The notes beneath the pieces are model-generated. The model had not been told where the DNA came from. It was given only the letters and a program-made list of their open reading frames with translations, and ran no database searches. DNA of 64,000 bases from Sphingomonadales bacterium EhC05 (lineage in GTDB: Bacteria; Pseudomonadota; Alphaproteobacteria; Sphingomonadales; Sphingomonadaceae). The stretch's first letter is position 1, and the number at the start of each line of letters is the position of its first letter. Positions 35,351-44,027 of this stretch are shown one piece after another. The position numbers were made by a program, and so were the translations under genes. Location: contig LXYP01000020.1 of the NCBI GenBank assembly GCA_001650955.1, positions 62,001-126,000 on the forward strand. Reading direction: 5' to 3'.

Positions 35351-35415
35351 TGTCCGCTTTCGGGATATAGCAGCCACAACGCTAGAGTCCGGTATGGGCG
35401 CAAAAGCGGACATTA
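35348..35415. repeat. Accessory-region palindromic element, full copy A (68 bp)
   Basis: Perfect 13-bp terminal inverted repeats, TAATGTCCGCTTT and AAAGCGGACATTA, enclose 42 bp including GCAGCCACAACGCTAGAGTC. The left end supplies the TAA stop of the M20 gene. No internal gene. Decayed relatives lie at 33849, 37968, 39473, 40739, 42830 and 44661. Confidence 0.9.
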
Positions 35416-35419
35416 GATT

Positions 35420-35644
35420 TTAGCGTCGCAATCTTTCGAAAGTCCAAAAACAAATTGGCAAGAACACATAAGAGATGATCGGCACAATTATCCCGACCGC
35501 CAGCAAAGTGACAATGCGATTGTCGGCTGAGATATTCTCCATGATCCAAGGTGGTATATAATAGACCAGAGGCAATAGTCCGATGAAGGTAAACAGGGCC
35601 GCCAGATGTTTGCTCGGCGGCCCTTTGGATTGACGATCCGTCAT
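35420..35644 (-). CDS. Small two-helix membrane protein, unknown
   Basis: 74 residues from ATG 35644. Two predicted membrane helices (about 18-35 and 45-68). It starts 4 bp beyond the isochorismatase stop codon, so it is the tail gene of that operon. No family recognised. Confidence 0.55.
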   Translation of the reverse strand: MTDRQSKGPPSKHLAALFTFIGLLPLVYYIPPWIMENISADNRIVTLLAVGIIVPIISYVFLPICFWTFERLRR

Positions 35645-35648
35645 CAGA

Positions 35649-36269
35649 TCAGCGTGCAAAGTGACTGTTCATCACATAACCATATTTGGTTGTGTGTGCT
35701 GCCAAGACCTGACCGAGCCCCGCGCCATGTTCGCTACGCCAATCGTTCATGATTTCAGCCAGTACGGACGCCCATGTAGTTACTTTGACCCCGGCTTGCG
35801 CCAGTCGTTGGACAGTGACTTCCTGAACGGTCTTGTTCCACGTTCCCGATGCATCAATGACCGCATATACATCATATCCTTCAGCCGCAGCGGACAGGGC
35901 GGGGAATAGCAGGCAAACATCGGTAACAATACCCGCCATGACGATCTTCTTGCGTCCAGTCGCTTTGATAGCGTTCCGAAAATCCTTGCTGTCCCAAGCG
36001 TTGATCTGACCTTCTCGTTCAATGACCTTGGTTTCCAGGATATCGACTATTTCAGGCATAATCGGTCCGTTCGGGCCTTCCGGTAGGCTTGCCGTTATCA
36101 CAGAAGGTATGCCAACCGTCTTGGCCGTGTTCACAAGCCCCAGAATATTGTTCTTCAGTACTGTAGGATGTTCGTCGCCAAGCCCAACCATCAATCCGGT
36201 CTGATGATCAATCATCGCAAGCACGGCATTATCTGGTGTTAGATATTCTGAGTAAATTGGATTTGTCAT
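35649..36269 (-). CDS. Isochorismatase-family cysteine hydrolase (YcaC-like)
   Basis: 206 residues from ATG 36269, preceded by AAGGAGATATCC. Opening DNAVLAMIDHQTGLMVG gives the catalytic Asp21, and the nucleophile Cys is in AGIVTDVCLLFPAL. Close in layout to E. coli YcaC-type hydrolases. The gene is the second of an operon with the pirin gene; pirin plus isochorismatase-like hydrolase plus LysR is a common grouping in Proteobacteria. Substrate unknown. Confidence 0.9.
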   Translation of the reverse strand: MTNPIYSEYLTPDNAVLAMIDHQTGLMVGLGDEHPTVLKNNILGLVNTAKTVGIPSVITASLPEGPNGPIMPEIVDILETKVIEREGQINAWDSKDFRNAIKATGRKKIVMAGIVTDVCLLFPALSAAAEGYDVYAVIDASGTWNKTVQEVTVQRLAQAGVKVTTWASVLAEIMNDWRSEHGAGLGQVLAAHTTKYGYVMNSHFAR

Positions 36270-36291
36270 TGGATATCTCCTTGAGGGGTTT

Positions 36292-36969
36292 TCAGTTATT
36301 GTCGTAAATGAGGATGAGTTGACCTGCCTTGTCGGCCTGAAACTCAAGCCCGTCGCTGCGAATGAGGGTGCGCGCTGCTACCGGTGTGCCATTGGCCTGT
36401 CCGCTTCCAGCGCTCAGATAGGCCATGACATCACCATCTTGTTTGATGACCTGACCAGCCTCAGTGTTCACAATCTCCATTTGGGTTTTGCTGTAGAAAC
36501 GCTCGTCCTGATCTTTGGAACCGCCATAGATATGCATCCTTTCACTTCTGGCAGGAGAATAGGCTTTGTATCCAGCTGGTTCGCCCAGTTCATCCGGTGC
36601 AACCCAAAGCTGGATCATGTGGTTTTCGGTGTCGTCAGGATTGATCTCATTGTGCTTGAAGCCTTCTGCTCCAGCGCGCTGAACCTGCACCATTCCCGCT
36701 TCCAAGCCCTGACCGTGCTCGAGAGAACCGGCGTGTGATATCCGACCACTGACCATCACGGAAATGACATCGATTTCCTTGTGGGGATGTAAGCCGGTTT
36801 CACCATTGGGCATGAAATTGGCATCCGCCAGATAGACGAAATTACCGATACCATTGACGGTCTCCTGCGGTTTACGGGCGCCATAAATTCGCTCATCCAT
36901 CACAAAACGGCGTTCGCGCAAACCGGCAAACCCGCCTTGTGGCAAATCATCAAATTTCAGAATTTCCAT
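36292..36969 (-). CDS. Pirin family protein
   Basis: 225 residues, bicupin. The metal-binding motif is GETGLHPHKEIDVIS (H61, H63) with further ligands in the following strand. Some pirins have quercetinase activity and others are redox-sensing cofactors. First gene of the pirin-isochorismatase-membrane protein operon, divergent from a LysR regulator 91 bp away. Confidence 0.9.
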   Translation of the reverse strand: MEILKFDDLPQGGFAGLRERRFVMDERIYGARKPQETVNGIGNFVYLADANFMPNGETGLHPHKEIDVISVMVSGRISHAGSLEHGQGLEAGMVQVQRAGAEGFKHNEINPDDTENHMIQLWVAPDELGEPAGYKAYSPARSERMHIYGGSKDQDERFYSKTQMEIVNTEAGQVIKQDGDVMAYLSAGSGQANGTPVAARTLIRSDGLEFQADKAGQLILIYDNN

Positions 36970-37060
36970 TTTTCATTCCTTCAATAGCGATTGATTGAGT
37001 AGCTTCTATAGGTTGCAGGATATGAGATAAATTGGCATAATTTGATATTACTGTTCCATT

Positions 37061-37963
37061 ATGGATAACAATAATATGAACTTGGACGACGTTCTTATTT
37101 TTACGGAAGTTGTCAATCATGGCAGCTTCACCGCTGCGGCGGAAACACTTGCCATGCCGAAGTCCAACGTCAGCCGGAGCGTAACACGTCTTGAAAAAGC
37201 CTTAGGGGTAAAGCTGCTTGAACGTACAACCCGTAGGCTGGCACTGACCGAAATTGGTCGCGTCTATCATGTCCACGGAACGCACATCAAAGAAGAGCTT
37301 GATGCCGCGAATGCATCAATCGAGAAAATGACCGCAACCCCGAGAGGAAATTTGCGTGTCAGTGCATCAGTTACGGTTGGGCAAAGCCTCATCCCCGCAC
37401 AAATTGCCGAGTTTTCTCAAAAATATCTGGAGGTAAAACTGGACTTGCGCCTCACAAATCGTCGGGTTGATTTATTGGAGGAAGGATTTGACGTAGTAAT
37501 CCGTGTGGGCCGCCTAGATGACTCAAATTTGATTGCCCGCAAGCTATGTACGCAAAAGCTCTGCCTTTATGCGTCTCCCGGTTATCTGAAATCAAGCAAT
37601 CGCAGCTTGGCGAAACCGGAGGATTTGAACGGGCATTCCTGCCTGTACATGAACGCCACAAGCAAGCGGGCAAAATGGCAACTTCAATCTGGAACTGGTG
37701 AATATCTATTCGAGTTCAAGCCGCAGATAACATGTGATAATTTTAATGCCATTCACCAGCTAGCAGTGAACGGAGCAGGCATAGCGTTGCTCCCGGATTA
37801 TCTTTGCACGGATCATGTTATGGATGGCAAATTGCTGCTCGTGCTTGATGGTTGGACGGGTGGAGATGTAGATTTTTATACCATCGTTCCCAGTCGCCGG
37901 GGGATAACACCCAAAGTTCGAGCCTTTCTGGATCATATGCATTCAAAGTGTGCTGACAGCTAA
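37061..37963 (+). CDS. LysR-family transcriptional regulator
   Basis: 300 residues. An N-terminal winged helix-turn-helix (FTAAAETLAMPKSNVSRSVTRLEKALGVKLLERTTR) is followed by the periplasmic-binding-protein-like effector domain. Divergent from the pirin operon, so it most likely controls it. Start at 37061 or at the in-frame ATG 15 bp later; neither has a strong ribosome site. Confidence 0.93.
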   Translation: MDNNNMNLDDVLIFTEVVNHGSFTAAAETLAMPKSNVSRSVTRLEKALGVKLLERTTRRLALTEIGRVYHVHGTHIKEELDAANASIEKMTATPRGNLRVSASVTVGQSLIPAQIAEFSQKYLEVKLDLRLTNRRVDLLEEGFDVVIRVGRLDDSNLIARKLCTQKLCLYASPGYLKSSNRSLAKPEDLNGHSCLYMNATSKRAKWQLQSGTGEYLFEFKPQITCDNFNAIHQLAVNGAGIALLPDYLCTDHVMDGKLLLVLDGWTGGDVDFYTIVPSRRGITPKVRAFLDHMHSKCADS

Positions 37964-37967
37964 AAAC

Positions 37968-38011
37968 TAATGTCCTGTGTGGGCGTGCGATTTCAACCGG
38001 TGATCGCAACA
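37968..38011. repeat. Accessory-region element, partial copy C, with the TGCGATTTCAACC motif
   Basis: TAATGTCC at 37968-37975 followed by TGTGTGGGCG, then a second short element, TGCGATTTCAACCGG / TGATCGCA (37986-38008), which is itself an imperfect palindrome. The right end of the main element is missing. The same pairing recurs at 39473. Confidence 0.7.
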
Positions 38012-38130
38012 CACGCCCCGAACCGCTCGGCAGGCGAATTGAACCCTCTGGACAGTTCTGGTTTCACAAATTGAAACTTTTGGAGACAACCCACCGCACC
38101 ATCATTGCCGTTCCGCGTCGAGTCCTTTTG

Positions 38131-39306
38131 CTAGGCAGCGTCTTCCAGTTCACCTGTTAGCGCTTCGTGAAACCGCCCGATGGCACTTTCAAACAGACCA
38201 AATTCTAAAAATTCATTGGCACCAGCTTTTAAACCGCGCTGAGCGCCAAGAACCACTTCACGATCTTCGATCGCGCCCATTTTGGCAAATTCCTGCCCTT
38301 TCAAAATAGCATCCAATGCGTCTCCCTTATCCCCACAATTGGCCAATAGGAACATATGCTGGCGCGTCAATTCCAATCCAAGTGGTTCCAGAACGACGAC
38401 TTGCATACAATCCGGAAAGGTTGAAACGACGACATTGGGAAAGAGATGATAGACATAAGTTAAGCGTCCGTTGGTTGACCAGGTCGACCGTGGTTTGTCC
38501 CGCAATCCTTCGATTGTCTGATAGGGAAATGCAATTCGGTTGTTCTGCCCAAATGATTCAACCACGGTTAAATTGTCATATTGTACCGGGAAGAATGTGG
38601 TCTGGTGGGTTGAACGGATATGGTAGCCCTCCAAAGAGCTCTCCAGATGAAGCTTCCAATTCGCTTCAATTTCAAGCGTTTCTGATTTGATCACGCGATG
38701 TCCTTCCGGGATCAAGTCAGGAAGGTCGGGCTGATCTTTGCGGTCTTTCGAATCCGCGTCTTGCTTGACGAAGACAAATCCGTTTTTTTCTAGACACTCG
38801 ACCGCAACCAGACCGCGGTTTTCCTTGTCCAGTCGTGGAAAACCGTCGTTGTGCGGGACGCTGCGAAGCGATCCGTCATTGCCATAGGACCAACCGTGAT
38901 AGGGGCATACAAAAACGCTTGTGCAACCTTGGCCTTTTGCCACTTGTACACCACGATGGCGACATGCGTTGCGAAACCCTCTGACTTGGCCATCATTTCC
39001 CCTCACCACAATTAACGAAGTGCCCGCCGCATCTCGCGCGATATAATCGCCTGATCTGGAAAGCGCGACAGAGGGACAAAAGACGATCCAGCGTTTGCGA
39101 AGCAGCGCCAACTCCGCATCAAGCCGCTCTGCAGATTGATAGTTTTGTGCCGGCTCTCGCCAGCTAGATTTGCCCCTGTCAGTCGTTCCATTGTCGATAT
39201 GGTCGAATATCCGTGCAACAATTTCTTCGTCTGACATCAATGCTGGCGAACCGTGATGCTCATCAAATGTGTCAAAAGCCGTGGTCGCCATAATCGTCGC
39301 TTTCAT
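38131..39306 (-). CDS. Rieske-type aromatic ring-hydroxylating oxygenase, alpha subunit
   Basis: 391 residues from ATG 39306 (ATG 39291 is also possible; neither has a strong ribosome site). The Rieske cluster is CRHRGVQVAKGQGC then CPYHGWSYG (C-x-H and C-x2-H). The mononuclear iron site follows in ESSLEGYHIRSTHQTTF (two His; a later Asp not pinned). C-terminal text belongs to the RHO alpha catalytic domain. Electron-transfer partners are not encoded nearby. Stand-alone gene within the accessory region; substrate unknown (aromatic, quaternary amine or similar). Confidence 0.88.
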   Translation of the reverse strand: MKATIMATTAFDTFDEHHGSPALMSDEEIVARIFDHIDNGTTDRGKSSWREPAQNYQSAERLDAELALLRKRWIVFCPSVALSRSGDYIARDAAGTSLIVVRGNDGQVRGFRNACRHRGVQVAKGQGCTSVFVCPYHGWSYGNDGSLRSVPHNDGFPRLDKENRGLVAVECLEKNGFVFVKQDADSKDRKDQPDLPDLIPEGHRVIKSETLEIEANWKLHLESSLEGYHIRSTHQTTFFPVQYDNLTVVESFGQNNRIAFPYQTIEGLRDKPRSTWSTNGRLTYVYHLFPNVVVSTFPDCMQVVVLEPLGLELTRQHMFLLANCGDKGDALDAILKGQEFAKMGAIEDREVVLGAQRGLKAGANEFLEFGLFESAIGRFHEALTGELEDAA

Positions 39307-39472
39307 TGGAGATATTTCGTGCCAGAGGGGTGATAGGTAACGCAGGGACTGATAGATTGCTATTATATGTTCTATGTAGTTCAATTGGCTAAGGATATTT
39401 GCATCACCACCAATGGGAAGCCGCTGGAGTCGAGCCTTTTTGACTTTTATGGATTGAATTTTCTTGGGTTAC

Positions 39473-39595
39473 TAATGTCCGTTCTCGGGTGCGATTTCAA
39501 CCGGTGATCGCAACATCATAATCTTTAGATTTGAAGATGGAGTGTTGGATATGAAGCAGAGTTTTTCAACAGAATAGGCGCAAAAGGAGACATTA
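39473..39595. repeat. Accessory-region element, copy D with insertion (123 bp)
   Basis: Left end TAATGTCCGTTCTCGGG, right end GGCGCAAAAGGAGACATTA, so both termini of the full element are recognisable. The interior differs from copy A and contains TGCGATTTCAACCGG / TGATCGCA (39490-39512), also found in copy C. It occupies most of the 353-bp gap between the Rieske and methyltransferase genes. Confidence 0.75.
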
Positions 39596-39659
39596 GAGTG
39601 CAAGCCGTCGTTCGGCTTCCGCGCCAAAAGCGGTTTTATGCCTACAAAGCGGAGTGAAC

Positions 39660-40625
39660 CTAAATGACCATCTCCACTATTGCGGCGAACGGTCCTTTTT
39701 CGTGATTGCCGCCCAAGAACTGATTGCGGCCTAATCTGAGTCCCTGCGATACTACGAACTGTCCTAACCTCTCCTCAGCGTCAGTTGAGTAATCAAGACC
39801 AAATTCCATTTCTTCATCCGTTAGCTCAAGCGACCAGCTAACGGCTTTGCTTTTTGTAAGTTTCACAAGGCGCTCAGCATAGATATCAGCGACTATGACG
39901 CTACCGGTCGCAGCGCTCTCTATCAAAGCAGTCAACGTCGCCCGCACGGCCTGCTCGGAAAGGTATAGCGTGACACCTTCCCACAGAAAGATGGTTTTCT
40001 TGGCTGGATCATAGTCGGTAGCAAGAAGCGAGTTGATCCAGTTGCGATCGGCGAAGTCGGCTGTAACGAAACGGATATGTGATGAATCGATCTGTGCAGC
40101 TGCCAGGTGCTCGCGCTTGTGGGCCTGATCCGCGACCTGATCGAGTTCATAGAAGGCAATATTGCTTAGTTTGAGCGTGCCATAGGCGCGTGTATCCAAT
40201 CCCGCTCCCAGCACCACAAATTGAGCTGCTCCCGCAACATTCGCTTCAATAATTTCATCAAACACAATGGTTCTTGATGGCACCAGATTGGCAATGGCAG
40301 CTTTTTCCGGTTTAGGCAGAGTCGGATAAAGCAATTGGACACCGAGTGTCCTGCTGACCAACCACAGCGGAAAGAACGTCAGCCACAGGCCGCCAACAGA
40401 ATTGTTTGGAATCTTTGCTGCGAGTGATCGCGCTGCGCCATCCCTTCGTAGGCCAAAAACATCCATAGCCCAACGTCCATTGATTATCTCAACAGCCGTC
40501 TGCGAAACACCCAACTTCTTGCTGACAACAAGCTGGCCGTATCCAACCATGATCACGCCAATAACGCTTAACGGAAGCCAGATAATCTGCAGCGGGATAT
40601 AAATTAAGTAAGCAATGAACTTCAC
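39660..40625 (-). CDS. Membrane-anchored class I methyltransferase, leucine carboxyl methyltransferase-like
   Basis: 321 residues. The N-terminus is hydrophobic (about 5-30, one or two helices), then a SAM-binding fold with QFVVLGAGLDTRAYG, YELDQ, and FLWEGVTLYLSEQAV, all typical of the LCMT/PPM1-like family also common in mycobacteria. The family methylates carboxyl groups or polyketide-like acids. An N-terminal membrane segment is unusual for the family. No partner gene next to it. Confidence 0.82.
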   Translation of the reverse strand: MKFIAYLIYIPLQIIWLPLSVIGVIMVGYGQLVVSKKLGVSQTAVEIINGRWAMDVFGLRRDGAARSLAAKIPNNSVGGLWLTFFPLWLVSRTLGVQLLYPTLPKPEKAAIANLVPSRTIVFDEIIEANVAGAAQFVVLGAGLDTRAYGTLKLSNIAFYELDQVADQAHKREHLAAAQIDSSHIRFVTADFADRNWINSLLATDYDPAKKTIFLWEGVTLYLSEQAVRATLTALIESAATGSVIVADIYAERLVKLTKSKAVSWSLELTDEEMEFGLDYSTDAEERLGQFVVSQGLRLGRNQFLGGNHEKGPFAAIVEMVI

Positions 40626-40721
40626 CCGCGGGTCCTTTTAGCCGTTTTATTGGAATGATCTTCGTATCACGAGGCCGGTACAATTCCAACAAAACGTCCG
40701 CTCTCCACTCAGTAGCTCCTG

Positions 40722-40874
40722 TCAAATACGACTAAATCTAATATCCGCATTCGGGATGACGCCGCAGTAAGGCTTGAGCCAGTCAGCGTCACCTTCGGAC
40801 ATGATATTGGCGAGACAATATGCGCCCGAATATGATTGCTCGCTGCAACTGTTTTGGATCAGCTCCTCATTCAT
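40722..40874 (-). CDS. Small ORF coupled to the amidase gene, possibly a remnant
   Basis: 50 residues with four Cys (NSCSEQSYSGAYCLAN, then WLKPYCG). The ATG overlaps the amidase stop codon (ATGA), an arrangement typical of coupled genes. The last about 10 residues are encoded by the decayed repeat copy E, so the original 3' end has been replaced. It may be a degraded downstream gene rather than a functional one. Confidence 0.35.
   Translation of the reverse strand: MNEELIQNSCSEQSYSGAYCLANIMSEGDADWLKPYCGVIPNADIRFSRI
40739..40765. repeat. Accessory-region element, decayed left end (copy E)
   Basis: TAATATCCGCATTCGGGATG matches the left end of copy A (TAATGTCCGCTTTCGGGATA) with four changes. 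The right end is not seen. Confidence 0.6.
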
Positions 40875-42448
40875 CTTTTGAACGAAGCAGCCTTCGCACG
40901 CTGTTCCTTCGCAACCGCCCGTTCCAGCGCACGTCCGACGCGGAGGATGAGCGCGTCGTCCCAAGCCGTTCCGGTGATCATCAGGCCGATGGGCAATCCC
41001 TCATAATCCCCACTGGGAACCGACAGCGACGGATAACCGGCCATGGCCGATAGCCAGCTTGCCCCGATGGGCGACCCGCGTGCATCCTCTGCAGCATCCG
41101 GATCAAGAGAGCTCGGCAGACCTGTGCTCGGCATGACGAGTACCGAGACATCATGGGTAGTCAGCAAATTGTCGATGCCGTTTTCGCCGGCCGCGCGGCG
41201 GATCGCTTTTGCCATTTCCAGATATTCCGGATCGCTAATCTTTGACGCGCCGACGGCTTCTAGGAAAATCGATTGATCAGACAGCGCGGGCTCCTGATCG
41301 ATACGGGCCTTATTGAAAGCGATCAATTCATCCAGCGACCGGACAGGAACGCCGTCCGCTGCCGAGGCGAGATAGGCGTTCAAGCCGTGTTTGAACTCGA
41401 TATGCAAAAGGCGCTCGCCGCTGTTCCACATGACGGGATCCGGGCTGAACGCGTCGATGTCAACCAGTACGGCCCCCTGATCTTCAAGCCGCTTGAGTGC
41501 CTTGTTGAAAACTGCAGAAACCCGCTCGTCCCGGCCCTCGGCCCAGCGAAACACGCCGATACGAAGCTCGCTAACGCCTTGTTCGATAGAGGCGAGATAA
41601 TTTTCCTTGCGGGCGTCGGCATCATGGGTCGCCGAATCGGCCGGATCCGTTCCGGCCATGACATTGAGGAGCAGCGCCACGTCTCGCACCGTCCGCGCCA
41701 TCGGGCCGGCTGAATCCTGAGAGCTCGAGATCGGAATGATACGGGTGCGCGAGACGAGCCCAACGGTCGGCTTGAACCCGACAATGCCGTTACAGGCCGC
41801 CGGGCTGGTGATAGATCCACTGGTCTCGGCGCCAAGTGCCAGCGGAGCGAAGAACACGCCGAGCGCAACGGCGGAGCCTGCCGATGATCCGCACGGGGAA
41901 TGACCGGGATTGACGGCGTTGCGGGTCTGGCCGCCAAGCGCGCTCCATCCGCCGGGCGCATCGCTCGATTTGAAATTCGACCATTCGGACAGATTGGCCT
42001 TGCCGAGGATGATCGCCCCCTCCGCCCGCAGTCGCGCAACAACCGGTGCATCGCGGCCTGTATCGTTCGCCACGAGCGCGAGCGACCCCGCCGTCGTTGG
42101 CAGTTCCCGGGTTTCAATCGTGTCTTTTACCAGAACCGGCAACCCGTGCAGGCTCCCCCGGAATTGACCAATTGCGGCTTCCACGTCGAGCTGGCGCGCC
42201 TCCGCGAGCGCATTTTCATTCAACGAAATAATCGCTTGATAGGCTGGGCCCTGCTTGTCGAGCGCTTCAATGCGCGCCAGGGACGCGGCGACCAGCGCCT
42301 CGCTTGTGAGCTTGCCGCTTTGAATCGCGGAGGCCAGTGTTTCCGCCGATTGCGTGAGGTCAACGCCGCTGCCCAAAGAAGGCTTCTCGACCGTTGAACA
42401 GGCTTGGGTGAAGACAATTAAGAAGAAAAAACTGAATAGTCGATACAT
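40871..42448 (-). CDS. Amidase signature family protein, probable lipoprotein
   Basis: 525 residues from ATG 42448; earlier in-frame codons lack coding character. A hydrophobic N-terminus ends in a lipobox-like FTQAC (Cys17). The amidase Ser-cisSer-Lys machinery is present: LVKDTIETRELPTTAGS (Lys), CGSSAGSAVALG, and ETSGSITSPAACNGIVGFKPT (nucleophile region). Such enzymes hydrolyse amides or aryl-amide esters; a lipoprotein form would act at the envelope. Confidence 0.9.
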   Translation of the reverse strand: MYRLFSFFFLIVFTQACSTVEKPSLGSGVDLTQSAETLASAIQSGKLTSEALVAASLARIEALDKQGPAYQAIISLNENALAEARQLDVEAAIGQFRGSLHGLPVLVKDTIETRELPTTAGSLALVANDTGRDAPVVARLRAEGAIILGKANLSEWSNFKSSDAPGGWSALGGQTRNAVNPGHSPCGSSAGSAVALGVFFAPLALGAETSGSITSPAACNGIVGFKPTVGLVSRTRIIPISSSQDSAGPMARTVRDVALLLNVMAGTDPADSATHDADARKENYLASIEQGVSELRIGVFRWAEGRDERVSAVFNKALKRLEDQGAVLVDIDAFSPDPVMWNSGERLLHIEFKHGLNAYLASAADGVPVRSLDELIAFNKARIDQEPALSDQSIFLEAVGASKISDPEYLEMAKAIRRAAGENGIDNLLTTHDVSVLVMPSTGLPSSLDPDAAEDARGSPIGASWLSAMAGYPSLSVPSGDYEGLPIGLMITGTAWDDALILRVGRALERAVAKEQRAKAASFKR

Positions 42449-42872
42449 AAACGCGTCTCCACGGCCAATGTGATATCTACCAATCCGACGGCACAGAACC
42501 ACGGCCACCGATCAACTGATATACGCGCAAGGCGGTCGTTAGTTATCGGTCTGCTGGATTTCTTCCTGATTGATCGACAGATCGACTACACGTGTAATCT
42601 TTGGAGTCAAGTTCGAATATGTTGCCGGACGACAGACGGCGGTTTTGGAGCGGCGAGAGTCGCTCGCTAGCGGGGCGTTCGATTAAGCCGATAATGATCC
42701 TCAAGATTTGTCACCATCCATGGGCAGAAGTCAGTCTGCTTGATTGTCTTAGCCCGAAAAGCAGATCGACAACGAACCGCCCCGTAATGCCAAAACCAGT
42801 GCCTGCTAAATCCACTGGTTGAAACAACAGCGCAAAGCGGACGTGAGCCAACGATTCAGTGCAAATCGATTC
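42449..42872. other. 424-bp non-coding gap
   Basis: No convincing gene on either strand. The right end carries the decayed repeat fragment at 42830-42847. The rest shows no recognised structure; it could be the relic of a lost gene. Confidence 0.5.
42830..42847. repeat. Accessory-region element, decayed right end (copy F)
   Basis: GCGCAAAGCGGACGTGAG matches the right end of copy A (GCGCAAAAGCGGACATTAG) with one deletion and two changes. Confidence 0.55.
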
Positions 42873-43937
42873 CTAGTCTGGGAACATGGCTCGTTGTAAC
42901 GCAAGTACCATTCTATCCGCCTGAGACGGCGGCTGGTCCGATAACGCGATAATAATCACATCCTTATCCAACAGTTCGCGCCAGTGCGAGTTGAACTGGC
43001 GACTTCCGCCGTTATGCCAAAAGATAGTGCCAAGTGTGTCATCTTCCTCGACTACCAAACCATAGCCATAGAACGACTGTCCTTCTCCCGTTTCGTCCAC
43101 GTAAGGAGTGCGAGCGAGATCACGTGCTTCTGCCGAGACAAGTCTTCCGTCACTAAAAGCTGAAAGCCACCGCGCCATATCACCCGGCGTCGATATCATT
43201 CCCCCGTTTCCGATTAAGTTTCCGCCTGGAGGATGACCGCCCCACGACATTTCACAAATGGTTCGACCATCAGCACGTCGGACGGATTTTGCGCGATCGA
43301 GAACTTTGGCATATCCGGTTGAATATGCATTGACAGCAGCTAGCCGACGCATTGCAATCTCTTCATATGACAAGCCCAGATGCTGCTCGAGAGCTGCAGC
43401 TAGGAGAGAATAGCCAAGGTTCGAATAGCGATATTGTGTCCCGGGCTCGTAAAGCAACGGAGTTTGGGCGGCGCGTTTGACAACGTTCTGAAGGCTGATC
43501 GCTTCGCTGTCCTCGCCAACTACATCCACAAGCCCCGCAGTATGTGTCAGCAATTGTTGAATTGTTATTTCCCCAAGTGGCATATTGGCAATGTCGAAAA
43601 ACATATCGAGCCGTGAATCAGGTTTGATACGGCCCTGCGTTATTTCCTCTGCGACCAGTAATCCCGTGATTGTCTTGCTGATTGACGCAATATCGAACTG
43701 AGTGGTTTCAGCAAAGGGCGTGGCGCTTTGAGCATCTGCGATCCCAGCTCCCTGTGAAAAGACGATCTTACCTTCGTGAACAATAATCACATAGCCAGTA
43801 AACCCTTTGGCGCGTTGCGATTCAAATGTCTCGGCGGCGCGATCTAGCTTGTTTTCGGCGGCGTAACATGGGCTTATCGTGAGCGAGAAGGCCAGCAAAA
43901 AGGCTTTCAATCTACTCGCAATGGAATTAATCGTCAT
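42873..43937 (-). CDS. Serine hydrolase, beta-lactamase class C/esterase family, exported
   Basis: 354 residues from ATG 43937. Signal peptide about 1-27 (LLAFSLTISPCYA). Active-site motifs: SISK (S85-K88), Tyr-x-Asn as YSN in QYRYSNLGYS, and HNGG in place of KTG. This combination is common in D-aminopeptidases, esterases and beta-lactamase-like proteins rather than true AmpC enzymes. Divergent from a ToxR-like regulator. Confidence 0.9.
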   Translation of the reverse strand: MTINSIASRLKAFLLAFSLTISPCYAAENKLDRAAETFESQRAKGFTGYVIIVHEGKIVFSQGAGIADAQSATPFAETTQFDIASISKTITGLLVAEEITQGRIKPDSRLDMFFDIANMPLGEITIQQLLTHTAGLVDVVGEDSEAISLQNVVKRAAQTPLLYEPGTQYRYSNLGYSLLAAALEQHLGLSYEEIAMRRLAAVNAYSTGYAKVLDRAKSVRRADGRTICEMSWGGHPPGGNLIGNGGMISTPGDMARWLSAFSDGRLVSAEARDLARTPYVDETGEGQSFYGYGLVVEEDDTLGTIFWHNGGSRQFNSHWRELLDKDVIIIALSDQPPSQADRMVLALQRAMFPD

Positions 43938-44027
43938 GAGGTATGATGCTCCTAGCAATCCTAATCACTGCCGCTACCCGTAGTGCTGAAGCTATCATTT
44001 AGCCTGACCAAAACATTTTCGAAACAT

